NCBI RefSeq assembly: GCF_009663145.1
Contig: NZ_VKHR01000009.1
Span: 40,035-104,034 of the forward strand
Length of the DNA stretch: 64,000 nt
Reading direction: 5' to 3'
Source of the DNA: Shewanella sp. TC10
GTDB taxonomy: Bacteria; Pseudomonadota; Gammaproteobacteria; Enterobacterales; Shewanellaceae
Below are positions 51,599 through 61,656 of the stretch, one piece after another. Made by a program: the position numbers and the translations under genes. Below the pieces are notes generated by a model, which saw nothing but the letters and a program-made list of their open reading frames with translations, was not told the origin of the DNA and ran no database searches. The stretch's first letter is position 1. The number at the start of each line of letters is the position of its first letter.

Positions 51599-52435
51599 TT
51601 ATGTCTTTTCCTGTTGCTTAACTTGACCCCAATAAGCATCTAACTCCTCTAAGGAATGTTCATTCATGGCCTTACCACTTTGCTTAGCACAGTTTTCCAC
51701 CCCTCTAAAACGTCGCTCAAATTTCTGATTCGCCTGTCTTAAAGCTTGTTCTGGTTCAACACCCAAATGTCTTGCCATATTCGCAACCGCAAATAGCAAG
51801 TCCCCCATCTCATCGACAACTCGCTCATGATAAATTTCTGGCTGCGCTTTTAAGTGCTGCGCTTCTTCCATCACTTCATCAATTTCTTCATGGACCTTTG
51901 CTACAACTGGCGCTAAATCAGGCCAGTCAAACCCGACCTTAGCGACTCTTTTTTGAATTTTAATGGCTCGGTTTAAAGCAGGTAACGCCACAGGAATATC
52001 ATCGAGCAATGAAAACTGTTGTTTCTGTTCCCTTTCTGTTTGTTTGATAGCATCCCACGATTGTTTAACCTTTTGCGCATCAGCTAGTGGTGACTTGGCA
52101 TCATTAGTTGGAAAAACATGAGGGTGGCGGCGAGTCAGTTTGTCACAGATTTTCTCCACAACGACTTCAAAGTCAAACATGCCCTGCTCTTTCGCTAATT
52201 GGCAATAAAACACCACTTGAAATAATAAGTCTCCTAGCTCATCAGGCAGAGACTCAAAATCAGCCTGCTCTATCGCGTCAGCTACCTCATAGGCTTCTTC
52301 TAATGTAAATGGCACTATCGTCGCGAAGCTTTGTTGTTTATCCCACGGACAACCCGTTTCTGGATCGCGCAATTTCTCCATAATCGTTAATAATGGCTGA
52401 ATAACATTATGAGTTTGAGATGGGTCTTTAGACAT
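51599..52435 (-). CDS. mazG: Nucleoside triphosphate pyrophosphohydrolase MazG
   Basis: 278 residues from the ATG at 52435; another ATG nine bases upstream is equally possible. It hydrolyses NTPs and ppGpp-related substrates. Two MazG modules are seen: CPWDKQQSFATIVPFTLEEAYEV with ELGDLLFQVVFYCQLA in the first, and GFDWPDLAPVVAKVHEEIDEV with DEMGDLLFAVANMARHLG in the second, each with the ExxE and ExxD metal motifs. Its position next to relA suits a role in limiting ppGpp or cell damage under starvation. Confidence 0.95.
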   Translation of the reverse strand: MSKDPSQTHNVIQPLLTIMEKLRDPETGCPWDKQQSFATIVPFTLEEAYEVADAIEQADFESLPDELGDLLFQVVFYCQLAKEQGMFDFEVVVEKICDKLTRRHPHVFPTNDAKSPLADAQKVKQSWDAIKQTEREQKQQFSLLDDIPVALPALNRAIKIQKRVAKVGFDWPDLAPVVAKVHEEIDEVMEEAQHLKAQPEIYHERVVDEMGDLLFAVANMARHLGVEPEQALRQANQKFERRFRGVENCAKQSGKAMNEHSLEELDAYWGQVKQQEKT

Positions 52436-52483
52436 GAAAAACATCCAAATTATTAGGGACTAAACAAAAAGGTGGAAAATCTA

Positions 52484-52759
52484 GGGCCAGTTGATCTTTC
52501 AAGGTTGTTTTTGCAGCGAGTTGTTGGCCATTTATACAAGGCAGAGACTTTGTGGTGTAGTTATTCTACATAAAAAGTCGATAACGCAGTAAAAATGACC
52601 AACAAACGCTGCCCAAAGGGTCGACTAAAAGCGTTTTACTCTTTGTTGGATGCATCTTTGTGAATAAAAGGTGCTTAGATGGCTAGGCATCAACTCATCC
52701 GCCTCGATTAAAACGCTTTTATTTCGAACAAAACTTAACCAGCAAAGATCAACAGGCCC
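52484..52759. mobile_element. MITE-like inverted-repeat element between relA and mazG
   Basis: About 276 bp, starting GGGCCAGTTGATCTTT and ending AAAGATCAACAGGCCC: terminal inverted repeats of 16-19 bp with one mismatch, flanked by a TA dinucleotide on each side (52482-52483 and 52760-52761). Inside are two further inverted pairs: AGCGAGTTGTTGGCCATTT against AAATGACCAACAAACGCT (52517-52610), and TAAAAGCGTTTTA against TAAAACGCTTTTA-like sequence (52624-52722). It has no coding capacity, so it looks like a non-autonomous element or a structured intergenic repeat. Confidence 0.8.
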
Positions 52760-52807
52760 TAGCGATTTACCACATCTATCAATTCACATTAACTTATTTG
52801 TTAAGCG

Positions 52808-55015
52808 TTATAAGCGTCTTGCTTCAATCACGCCTTCAATCTGGCCAAGTTTAACGAGAATACGTGATAAGCCATCAAGATTATAAAGCTCTAATTCAAG
52901 GTCTACTGCAGCAGTTTGATTCTTTTCATCTGATGTTGAGCTCATCGCCATCACATTAGATTTCTCCGCAGCCAGTACTGTGGTCACATCTCTTAATAAA
53001 CCGCTGCGGTCATGGGCACTGACCTGAACCTTAATCCGATAACCACCAGAGTAATTCTCGCCCCACACCACTTCAACACTTCTTTCTGGATGAGCGCGCA
53101 TTAACTCTTTTACTTGAGCACAATCGCTGCGATGAACGGAAACGCCGCGGCCCATGGTGATATAACCAAATATTTCATCACCTGGGACAGGTTTACAACA
53201 ACTGGCAATATGACTCAGTAAATTACCAACGCCATTGACTTCCACTTGCCCTTTACCTTTTCGAGCAGGTTTTGTGTGCGAACGTTTAATGATTTCTTCA
53301 ACGATTTCTTGCTCTGAACTTGGCTCTTTGCGCAAGCTCGTTTCGACATAGTTCACAACTTGGTTTAAGCGAAGATCGCCGCCACCAATTGCGGCTAACA
53401 TGTCGTCCATTGAGTTCATGTTGAATCGTTCAACAGCCACTTGAGCATCTTTAATTTTTAGCGATACACGAGCGAGTTCAGCTTCAAGTAATTCTTTGCC
53501 AGCAACCATGTTTTTGTCACGGTCTTGCTGCTTGAACCAATGTTGGATTTTAGAGCGTGAACGAGACGATTTGATGTAGCCTAAGTTTGGGTTTAACCAG
53601 TCGCGTTTCGGATTAGGATGCTTTGAAGTAATAATCTCAATTCGCTCGCCCGTTTCAACTTGGTAAGTAAAGGGCACAATACGACCATCCACTTTAGCAC
53701 CAATACACTTATGTCCCACATGAGAGTGAATATAATAGGCGAAATCCAGTACGGTTGAACCTAGTGGTAAATCAACGACTTCGCCATTAGGAGTAAATAC
53801 ATATGCTCGGTCTTCGAAAACCTGACTGCGCACTTCCTCAACAAGGTTGCCAGTTTCAGCCACATCTTCTTGCCATAATAAAATCTTACGCAGCCAGTTT
53901 ATTTTCTCTTCATAGCCGCTTTGCTTGCCACCAGCCGTACCTTCTTTGTACTTCCAATGTGCTGCGACGCCGAGCTCAGCATCTTGATGCATGGCTTCAG
54001 TACGGATTTGAATTTCGACCGTTTTACCTTCAGGGCCTACCACAACAGTATGAATTGATTGGTAACCATTAGGTTTAGGGTTAGCGACATAATCATCAAA
54101 CTCACGTGGAATATGATGCCAAAGCGTGTGCACTACCCCTAAAGCCCCGTAACAGTCTTGCAAGCGATCAGTGACAATACGCACGGCACGTACATCAAAC
54201 AGTTCATCGAACTTAAGATCTTTGCCTTTCATTTTACGCCAGATACTATAAATGTGCTTAGGGCGACCATACACTTTGGCTCTTATCTGATCGGCATCTA
54301 ATCTTTCTTGCAGTTGAGTCACAAACTTATCGACAAACACTTCTCTGTCGACGCGTTTACCGTCTAATTGTTTCGCAATATCTTTGTATACGACAGGATG
54401 AAGATACCTAAATGAAATGTCTTCTAATTCCCATTTAAGCTGGCCAATACCGAGTCTGTTTGCCAATGGCGCGTAGATGTCAGCAACTTCACGGGCAACC
54501 AATACTCGGGTTTCTTCATCAACGTTTTTAATCTCGCGTAATAAGCGTAAGCGTTCTGCAAGTTTAATCACCACTGCACGAACATCTTCCACCATCGCAA
54601 GCAGCATTTTACGGATATTATCAATTTGCGGCTCGGCAGTACGTGAGTCCTGACTAACCTTCAATGCACCAATGGCTTCCATCGTAACGACACTTGCCAC
54701 CAGCTTGCTTAAGCTTTTACCAAATTTTTCTTCGATATCTTCAATCGACAAAATGCCTTCATCGTGCACGATAAATAATAAAGAGGCTTGGAGGGTTTCG
54801 ATATCCATATTCAATGGGGCAAGAATTTCCACCATTTCACGTGCACGGTCTAATAAACCGCGATGAACATCTGGAGTCGGAGTTGGCAGCGCATCTAACT
54901 GTTTAATAAGATCCAGCAACATTTGGGCTTCCTCTTCGTTATCAAGATAACGGGTCACCCATTCGTCGATATTAAAATCGGCTGAATTAAAATGTGCTTC
55001 TCGGACTGAGACCAT
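52808..55015 (-). CDS. relA: GTP pyrophosphokinase RelA
   Basis: 735 residues. It makes (p)ppGpp on stalled ribosomes. The N-terminal hydrolase-like domain is degenerate (LLFIVHDEGILSIEDIEEKFG in place of the full HD set). The synthetase domain has FDELFDVRAVRIV, DCYGALGVVHTLW and REFDDYVANPKPNGYQSIH; the acidic EFDD motif is that of monofunctional RelA rather than SpoT. TGS (VFTPNGEVVDLPLGSTVLDFAYYIHSHVG, split across ~400-430), helical, Cys-containing (SHIASCCKPVPGDE) and C-terminal ACT domains follow. Confidence 0.97.
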   Translation of the reverse strand: MVSVREAHFNSADFNIDEWVTRYLDNEEEAQMLLDLIKQLDALPTPTPDVHRGLLDRAREMVEILAPLNMDIETLQASLLFIVHDEGILSIEDIEEKFGKSLSKLVASVVTMEAIGALKVSQDSRTAEPQIDNIRKMLLAMVEDVRAVVIKLAERLRLLREIKNVDEETRVLVAREVADIYAPLANRLGIGQLKWELEDISFRYLHPVVYKDIAKQLDGKRVDREVFVDKFVTQLQERLDADQIRAKVYGRPKHIYSIWRKMKGKDLKFDELFDVRAVRIVTDRLQDCYGALGVVHTLWHHIPREFDDYVANPKPNGYQSIHTVVVGPEGKTVEIQIRTEAMHQDAELGVAAHWKYKEGTAGGKQSGYEEKINWLRKILLWQEDVAETGNLVEEVRSQVFEDRAYVFTPNGEVVDLPLGSTVLDFAYYIHSHVGHKCIGAKVDGRIVPFTYQVETGERIEIITSKHPNPKRDWLNPNLGYIKSSRSRSKIQHWFKQQDRDKNMVAGKELLEAELARVSLKIKDAQVAVERFNMNSMDDMLAAIGGGDLRLNQVVNYVETSLRKEPSSEQEIVEEIIKRSHTKPARKGKGQVEVNGVGNLLSHIASCCKPVPGDEIFGYITMGRGVSVHRSDCAQVKELMRAHPERSVEVVWGENYSGGYRIKVQVSAHDRSGLLRDVTTVLAAEKSNVMAMSSTSDEKNQTAAVDLELELYNLDGLSRILVKLGQIEGVIEARRL

Positions 55016-55314
55016 AATTAACTTCCTTATTGGTACTTATTTGCTACCAGTAAAACAAGCCTGATTATATTTTCGATAAAAAGGCTATTGCAGATGCGCT
55101 CTGCGTTATTACAAAAGAATCATCTTGAATGTTCAGTAATCTATGTCAAATTAATATTAATCATTTTACAAATTCTTACTTAAAAAATCGAAAACGGTTT
55201 AATTTTCCATCAAATTTTAGATTAAACAAGGATAACGTATATCAGTTATCAATAATAAAGCATCAGATTGGTAACTAATGTTCTATCGGCAACATTGTGT
55301 CCACTAATTAAGCA

Positions 55315-56676
55315 TCACTTTGTTTCAAATAATGCCATTGCCTCAATATGATGAGTTTGAGGAAACATATCTAGCATAGTGAGCTGCTTTAATTTATAGC
55401 CCTGCTCGATTAACACTTGGCTGTCTCGCGCTAAACTTGCAGGGTTACACGACACATAAACCACTTTTTTAGGCTTCATTTTTGAAAGCCACTGTAAACT
55501 TTCAAACGCACCTGCTCTAGCTGGATCAAGTAATAACTTATCAATACGTCCAAGCCATTTGGCTTCTGATAAATCCGCACTAAGATCTGCATGAAAGAAA
55601 CTTAGGTTAGTAAGATTATTATCTAAAGCATTTTGTTTCGCTTGAGCGACCATTTCTGGCACCCCTTCAACACCAATAACATCTGCCGCTTGGGTGGCAA
55701 GGGGTAAACTAAAGTTACCGACACCACAAAATAGGTCTAATATCCGCTCGTTCTCTTGTGGCTCGAGCCACTCTATCGCTTGCGCCACCATACGCTCATT
55801 AATATCAGCATTGACCTGAACAAAATTGCCTGGGCTAAAGCGGCAATCAACTTGGCCATCAGCTAAACTATATTGCGGTAGTTTGATATCTGTGTGTTCA
55901 CTAGCGTCAGTTGTAGAATGTAATGAATGAATTGCACTGTCATTGTCTTGAACTAGCAAATTAATATTATGGCTTCGGGCAAAGCTAACTAATAAATGCT
56001 GATCGCCCTGCTTAAGTTGCTTGGTTATTCTCAGTACTGCAAACAGCCCATTTTCAGCTTCAGTGAGTTCCAAATGACCTAAAGTAGTTTTAGCTTGCAA
56101 CTGGTTAAGTAGCTCAGTGAAAGGCGTGATAAGTACCGACAATGATTTTGCCAATACATCACATTGTTTGATTTGCACAATATCGCTACTGTTAGCCGCT
56201 CGAAACCCTAATTGTAAGGTTTTCGACTTTTTATCAAACAAGGTGGCTAAGCGAGCACGGCGGCGGTAATGCCACTCATTGCCTGTAACCGCTTCTGTCA
56301 AAATCGATTCATCAACTTTGGTAGCCAGCTTGCTGATTAAATTGGTTAGAGCGGATTGTTTATGTTCGCGTTGAGCTTCAATGCTCATATGCTGTAAATC
56401 ACAGCCACCACATTGATGATAATGCGGACATTGGGCGTTAACACGACTGACTGTGGGCTGGTCAACTTTTATCAGTTTGGCTTTAGCATATTTCTTTTTT
56501 TGTTCTGTGAGTTGAGCTGTCACCGTTTCACCAGGGAGCGCACCCGGTACAAACACGACTTTCCCGTTATGCTGTGCAATACCTGCACCTAGGTGATCGA
56601 GTTGTGATACCGTTAAACTCAACTTTGCGGATAACTGCTTAGTCTTGTTTGGTTTTGCTTTAAAAAATTGCGCCAT
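55315..56676 (-). CDS. rlmD: 23S rRNA (uracil(1939)-C(5))-methyltransferase RlmD
   Basis: 453 residues. TRAM domain at the N-terminus ([31 protein letters not shown]), then the 4Fe-4S cysteines in [16 protein letters not shown] plus a later Cys. The methyltransferase domain has [44 protein letters not shown] and the catalytic Cys in [14 protein letters not shown]. Located beside barA in the opposite direction and relA on the same strand, as in Shewanella and E. coli (rlmD-relA). Confidence 0.96.
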   Translation of the reverse strand: MAQFFKAKPNKTKQLSAKLSLTVSQLDHLGAGIAQHNGKVVFVPGALPGETVTAQLTEQKKKYAKAKLIKVDQPTVSRVNAQCPHYHQCGGCDLQHMSIEAQREHKQSALTNLISKLATKVDESILTEAVTGNEWHYRRRARLATLFDKKSKTLQLGFRAANSSDIVQIKQCDVLAKSLSVLITPFTELLNQLQAKTTLGHLELTEAENGLFAVLRITKQLKQGDQHLLVSFARSHNINLLVQDNDSAIHSLHSTTDASEHTDIKLPQYSLADGQVDCRFSPGNFVQVNADINERMVAQAIEWLEPQENERILDLFCGVGNFSLPLATQAADVIGVEGVPEMVAQAKQNALDNNLTNLSFFHADLSADLSEAKWLGRIDKLLLDPARAGAFESLQWLSKMKPKKVVYVSCNPASLARDSQVLIEQGYKLKQLTMLDMFPQTHHIEAMALFETK

Positions 56677-56777
56677 TTTGGCCTCTGGTTTTGAATAAAT
56701 TACTGGTCAAGAGTGCTGTGTTTCTGGCAGTCTAGACAACATAATTGATAAAAGTCTTTAGGAATAATAACTTCACG

Positions 56778-59606
56778 ATGAATAATGCTAACAACATGAC
56801 CAAATACAGCCTCCGTTCCTGGGTGCTGGTACTTGCGTTAGCACCTACTGTCATGGTGGGTATTCTACTTGGAAGTTACTTCACCATAAACCGTTTTTAT
56901 GAACTTGAAGAAACCTTAATTGCACAAGGTCGCAGTATTGTTGAACCTTTAGCCATTGCGAGTGAATTTGGTTTGGGCACCGAAGATAGAGAAGCCAGTA
57001 AACGCTTATTAGCAGCATCTCAACTTAATCATTCTGCATTAATCCACTCTATTGCGATTTTCGACATCGATAACCAATTGTTTGTCACCTCCCATTACCA
57101 CAAAGATTTTGAAAGCATGCGCTATACCAGAGCACTTGAGTCCCTGGTTGGCAGCCAATTTGAAACCATAGACGACACTATGGTGATCCGCGTGCCTATC
57201 ATTTCTCATACCGGTATTGCTCAGCGCAATAATAATTACATTGCCAGCGCCTCGCCCGCACAAACAGCAGCGCCAGCGCTGACAAATGCAGAAGGCCAGC
57301 AAATTCTTGGCTATATTTCTATTCTACTGAATAAAGAAAATGCCTTACTAGAGCAGCATCGCGCTGCTATTGCAGCATTTGTGATAGTGCTGATTGGTGT
57401 GCAATTAAACCTATTTTTTACTTTTAGACTGGTAAAACACGTTAACTACCCCATTACCGAAATGGTCCGGGTGGTGGCAAAAATCCGTGAAGGTAAGCTT
57501 GATACCAGATTAGATGGACAACTCATCGGTGAACTGGATTTATTGAAACGTGGTATTAATGCCATGGCGAGCTCATTGTCTGAATACCATGATGAAATGC
57601 AGCAAAACATCGACCAAGCCACTTCAGATTTGCGGGAAACCTTAGAGCAAATTGAAATTCAAAACGTTGAATTAGATTTAGCCAAAAAGCGTGCTCTAGA
57701 AGCCAGCAGAATTAAATCTGAATTCTTAGCTAATATGTCCCATGAACTGAGAACTCCTCTGAATGGTGTTATCGGTTTCTCGAGGCAATTAATTAAAACG
57801 CCTTTGCATTCAAGTCAGCTTGATTACATTAAAACCATTGAACGCAGTGCCAGTAACTTACTCGGTATCATTAACGATATTCTCGACTTCTCTAAACTTG
57901 AAGCAGGCAAAATGGTGCTTGAGAAAATGCCATTTGCACTGAGAGAAACTATTTCAGAAACCGTCAGTATTGTTTCAGGCAGTGCCCAACAGAAAAACAT
58001 CGAATTAGTCATTGATATCGATGATAACGTGCCAGAAAGTGTTAGCGGTGATGCTATGCGAGTTGGTCAAATCATGACAAACCTTATCGGTAATGCGATT
58101 AAATTTACCGACCATGGCAGCGTGGTATTAAAAATTCACCTTGTTGGTCAAAAAGATGAAAACATTACTTTGCGCTGTGAAGTGATTGATACAGGTATTG
58201 GCATTGACGAAAGTCAGCAAGAATATTTATTCCAAGCATTTGGCCAAGCAGACTCTTCAATCTCGCGACGCTTTGGCGGAACTGGGCTTGGGTTAGTGAT
58301 TACTAAACGCCTAATTAATCAGATGGGCGGACAAATTGGTTTTACATCGACTCCCAATAAAGGCTCAACGTTCTGGTTTATGCTGCCGCTAGAATTAAGT
58401 CAATTTCATATTGGTGAGGTGCTGCATCTTGAAACATTAAGAGATAAGACCCTATTACTGTTTGAAACTCGTGAATTAACACGTGATACCTTTAATCGCC
58501 GCTTTGAAGCCTGGGGGCTGCACTTAACCTCGGTAGGTAAAGTAAATCATCTTGAATCGACGCTTTCATCAAGCCAAATACACTATGATTATATCCTCAT
58601 CAGCTGTCACGGTTTTAACGATGATAAACAGTTGCTCGAGTTTTTGAAAATCGCCAGAGAGAAAACCGCTTGTTTAGTACTATTGCATGACTGCATTGAG
58701 CAACAAGAGATTCTCAATAAAGCTTTACGTCCAAATACTGACATATTGATGAGTATGCCAATCAGTGACTACGATTTAGCGAATCAACTTATCCATCCAC
58801 CAACCCAAACGGCGTTGCTAACAGAGCAAAGCCAAGAGGTGGTTTATGAGCGCAAGAATCTAAGTGTGTTGGCTGTAGATGACAACTTAGCTAACCTAAA
58901 ACTTATCGACACTCTGTTAAAAGAGATTGTGGTCAATGTCATTTCTGTCAACAATGGCGACGATGCAGTTAAATACGCCAAGCAACAAGCCTTTGATGTC
59001 ATCTTTATGGATATTCAAATGCCTGGCACTGATGGAATTAAAGCCACTAAGCTAATTCGCCAAGAATCACTCAATCGAAACACTCCTATCATTGCTGTCA
59101 CCGCTCACGCTATTGCAGAAGAGCGCGAATTGATATTAGGCAGCGGCATGGATGGCTACTTGCCAAAACCAATTGACGAAGCCGCTCTAAAGGGCGTCAT
59201 CAACCGCTGGATAAGTAAACCTAAATTTACCCATTTTGATATGCACACACTCAATTGGGAATTATGTTTGGCTCAAACGAATCAAAAACCTGATTTAGCG
59301 ATCGAAATGCTGCAAATGTTGGTGACTTCATTACCTGAGAGTGTCAGCAATATAGAAACCGCAATGAAAGAGGCCGATAGCGATCTAATGTTGCAGACAG
59401 TCCATAAACTTCATGGCGCGAGTTGCTACTGCGGAGTGCCAAATACCCAAAAGCTTTGCCAAGAGATAGAGTCAGCCCTGAAGAAAAAAATTAGCCTTGA
59501 TGATCTAGAACCAGAAATACTAGAGTTACTTGATGAGCTAACTAAGGTAGAATCAGCTGCAAATCAAGTGATATCACAGTTATCAGCGGATGTTCCCCAT
59601 GAGTAA
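56778..59606 (+). CDS. barA: Hybrid sensor kinase BarA
   Basis: 942 residues from the ATG at 56778; an earlier TTG and a later ATG (56796, giving MTKYSLRSW) are also possible. BarA phosphorylates UvrY, which turns on the Csr sRNAs that titrate CsrA. Order: membrane segment (SWVLVLALAPTVMVGILLG), periplasmic region (~35-190), second segment, HAMP, HisKA with the phospho-accepting His in SHELRTPLNGVIGF, HATPase (GNAIKFTDHG, DTGIGI, GTGLGL), a degenerate receiver, a true receiver (AVDDNLANLKL, FDVIFMDIQMPGTDG) and a C-terminal HPt domain (TVHKLHGASCYCG). Confidence 0.96.
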   Translation: MNNANNMTKYSLRSWVLVLALAPTVMVGILLGSYFTINRFYELEETLIAQGRSIVEPLAIASEFGLGTEDREASKRLLAASQLNHSALIHSIAIFDIDNQLFVTSHYHKDFESMRYTRALESLVGSQFETIDDTMVIRVPIISHTGIAQRNNNYIASASPAQTAAPALTNAEGQQILGYISILLNKENALLEQHRAAIAAFVIVLIGVQLNLFFTFRLVKHVNYPITEMVRVVAKIREGKLDTRLDGQLIGELDLLKRGINAMASSLSEYHDEMQQNIDQATSDLRETLEQIEIQNVELDLAKKRALEASRIKSEFLANMSHELRTPLNGVIGFSRQLIKTPLHSSQLDYIKTIERSASNLLGIINDILDFSKLEAGKMVLEKMPFALRETISETVSIVSGSAQQKNIELVIDIDDNVPESVSGDAMRVGQIMTNLIGNAIKFTDHGSVVLKIHLVGQKDENITLRCEVIDTGIGIDESQQEYLFQAFGQADSSISRRFGGTGLGLVITKRLINQMGGQIGFTSTPNKGSTFWFMLPLELSQFHIGEVLHLETLRDKTLLLFETRELTRDTFNRRFEAWGLHLTSVGKVNHLESTLSSSQIHYDYILISCHGFNDDKQLLEFLKIAREKTACLVLLHDCIEQQEILNKALRPNTDILMSMPISDYDLANQLIHPPTQTALLTEQSQEVVYERKNLSVLAVDDNLANLKLIDTLLKEIVVNVISVNNGDDAVKYAKQQAFDVIFMDIQMPGTDGIKATKLIRQESLNRNTPIIAVTAHAIAEERELILGSGMDGYLPKPIDEAALKGVINRWISKPKFTHFDMHTLNWELCLAQTNQKPDLAIEMLQMLVTSLPESVSNIETAMKEADSDLMLQTVHKLHGASCYCGVPNTQKLCQEIESALKKKISLDDLEPEILELLDELTKVESAANQVISQLSADVPHE

Positions 59607-60210
59607 TAAACCCGGCTTTTTTAAACGTTTGAAAGCGTTATCTTTACCTCAAAAGCAATTATTTGCGACCGCACTTTGCCAGCGCATGCTACCTAACTAC
59701 CAATTGTTTTCAGAAGTATGCGAATTTGGCGAGCCAAAAATGTTAAGCACGGTATTGGACTTACTTTGGCAGTCCCAGTACGACAAAAAACTTAAGTTTA
59801 ACTACGACATTCACTTACAGCGTCTTGAAGACAACACGCCAGATCCAAGTGAGTTTGAAGCATACGGTGTTTACCCTGCAATGGATGCAGCTGTTGCATT
59901 AACAACGCTTTTGGGTGGCATTCAAGGCAAAATAGAAGAAGACATTACTAATATCAGTAAACTGTCTTCAAGTACCGTCGCCAATTACATTGAAGCCATT
60001 AGCGTAGAAGAATTGCAAGACGAACTGAATGAAGAAGTCGTTGAAGAGTTTGTTTTCAATCATCCAGTGATGAAGGAAGAAAAAGAACTTCAAGGTATGC
60101 TGCTCGATATTATCGAAAGTAATCCTAAGATTTCTGCAGAGTTCATTAAAGAGCTTCGTAAAGAAATCATCGATGCTGGTGTTTCTAATATTGGCATTAG
60201 CGCTCAGTAA
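59599..60210 (+). CDS. yjaG: YjaG-family protein (DUF416)
   Basis: 203 residues from the ATG at 59599, which lies inside the barA 3' end (8 bp overlap), so translation is coupled. The protein is largely helical and acidic, without membrane segments. FFKRLKALSLPQKQLFATALCQRMLPNYQLF and the central FEAYGVYPAMDAAVALTTLLG (shown in parts) are DUF416 signatures. Its function is not established. The overlap with barA suggests co-expression with the sensor kinase. Confidence 0.85.
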   Translation: MSNKPGFFKRLKALSLPQKQLFATALCQRMLPNYQLFSEVCEFGEPKMLSTVLDLLWQSQYDKKLKFNYDIHLQRLEDNTPDPSEFEAYGVYPAMDAAVALTTLLGGIQGKIEEDITNISKLSSSTVANYIEAISVEELQDELNEEVVEEFVFNHPVMKEEKELQGMLLDIIESNPKISAEFIKELRKEIIDAGVSNIGISAQ

Positions 60211-60553
60211 ATAGCTCCGGTTACTCTGTTAAACCTGAGATAATTGTGGGAGTGTTTCCAGCAACACTCCCTTTAATCTTTCCATGTATTTATCATCTAA
60301 AGTAAGACCTTAATCGCATTTTCTTTTACGTTATTTAAAGTAGACTCATTAATAGAGCCGAAATTAAGGGCTATGACTCATTCAATTTACAACCCAAAAT
60401 TTCTTGTATTACCTACAAGCTATTGAAGCTTGTAATCTATTAATTCATCTTGATATTTAGAATTTTAAGATTGAGTATTTTATGCTTTAATCGCTAAAAC
60501 ACTCGCAACTAGCGCCTATCATTATCACTTTACTCATTAACAAGGATTGAGGG
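60211..60553. other. Non-coding region between yjaG and the AEC carrier gene
   Basis: 343 bp. A terminator-like hairpin lies at its left end (60248-60278). The remainder is A/T-rich and should contain the promoter of the next gene. No small gene was seen. Confidence 0.6.
60248..60278 (+). terminator. Terminator after yjaG
   Basis: GGGAGTGTT / AACACTCCC arms with a loop of about 6 nt, followed by a T-rich but interrupted tail (CTTTAATCTTT), so moderately strong. Confidence 0.7.
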
Positions 60554-61519
60554 ATGCCCAGTATTCTTACCCCTCTTATTGCCGTTTTCGGAATCATGCT
60601 TTTAGGCTTTGTTATACAAAAGCTTAAAGTTTTGCCACATGATACTGACTTTACCCTTAATGAATATGTCTACTACGTTGCCTTCCCTGCAATACTGTTT
60701 ATTGCCTTAGCCGAAACAGACATTGATGAAATCTTACAATGGGGGTTTATTTTCTCATTTGGCCTTGCCATGGTGGTAACCTATTTTGTCACAGCTATCA
60801 TTTCGTTATCAGCTGATAAAAAGCAACCCGCTTTAGCTGCTATCAGGGGGCTTAATACCAGTTTTGGTAATACAGCCTTTATTGGGATCCCCTTGATGAT
60901 GATGCTATACCCTGATAATAATCACGCAGTGACTGCGGCGGCCATTGCCAGTTTATTATCTATTGTGATGTTCGCCTTTGCGATGGTCAGTATGGAATTA
61001 GCCATTAATAAACAGCAAAAACATCATCCTGTGATTATTATGCTCAATGCACTCATCAGTAACCCAATTGTTATTGGTTGCGCCCTAGGGGTTGCAGCCT
61101 CCACGGTTAAGCTTCCCATACCAGATAGTCTTAGCATGATGATGCGACTTATTGGCAACACATCGAGCCCTTGTGCCCTGTTCGCAATTGGTATGGTATT
61201 AGCTAAAGCCATGCACGGCAGTACAGAACCAGCAATACCGAGACGTCATATCGCTATCGAAATGACCGTGCTCAATACCTTAAAACTGGTATTCCAGCCG
61301 GTTATCGCCTATTGCTTGTTACGGTATTTCAATGTCGACACTGAACTTCTAATGATGGGGGTTATTCTTGCTGCACTTCCTTCTGCGGCAAGTGTTTACT
61401 TACTTGCTCAGCGTTATCAAACCTATGCTTTAGCCAGTGCTAAATGCATTCTTATCAGTACCATTGCCACTTTTATTACCTTGCCTATTATTGAAAAACT
61501 ACTGCATGGCTTAAGTTAA
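60554..61519 (+). CDS. Auxin-efflux-carrier (AEC) family transporter
   Basis: 321 residues with about ten hydrophobic segments, typical of the AEC/bile-acid-symporter-like superfamily. LIAVFGIMLLGFVIQKLKVLP begins the protein, GLNTSFGNTAFIGIPLMMML is the conserved region of the first repeat, and LIGNTSSPCALFAIGMVLA belongs to the second repeat. Substrate is unknown; malonate, malate and other small organic acids are known for relatives. AAGGATTGAGGG precedes the ATG. It is monocistronic. Confidence 0.88.
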   Translation: MPSILTPLIAVFGIMLLGFVIQKLKVLPHDTDFTLNEYVYYVAFPAILFIALAETDIDEILQWGFIFSFGLAMVVTYFVTAIISLSADKKQPALAAIRGLNTSFGNTAFIGIPLMMMLYPDNNHAVTAAAIASLLSIVMFAFAMVSMELAINKQQKHHPVIIMLNALISNPIVIGCALGVAASTVKLPIPDSLSMMMRLIGNTSSPCALFAIGMVLAKAMHGSTEPAIPRRHIAIEMTVLNTLKLVFQPVIAYCLLRYFNVDTELLMMGVILAALPSAASVYLLAQRYQTYALASAKCILISTIATFITLPIIEKLLHGLS

Positions 61520-61586
61520 ACAAGCTTTTAAAAGCTGATTCAGCGTTTAAATATTCGACAAGCAAAAATCTTCAACCAGTACTTTA

Positions 61587-61624
61587 CTGTATAAAAAAAC
61601 AGTGTACACTGTTTGTAGATACAG
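61587..61624 (+). promoter_or_regulatory. Two tandem LexA boxes upstream of recN
   Basis: CTGTATAAAAAAACAG (61587-61602) and CTGTTTGTAGATACAG (61609-61624), both CTG-N10-CAG, separated by 6 bp, about 30-55 bp before the recN start. A candidate -10 (TACACT, 61605-61610) lies between and inside them. Multiple LexA boxes are also known for recN of E. coli. Confidence 0.9.
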
Positions 61625-61656
61625 TGGTTTGATGATTATTCACACAAGGATTGATT

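Noticed and set aside
52671..52886. Small gene of 71 codons on the plus strand
   Set aside because: It runs from the MITE-like element into the antisense of the relA 3' end, with no ribosome site.
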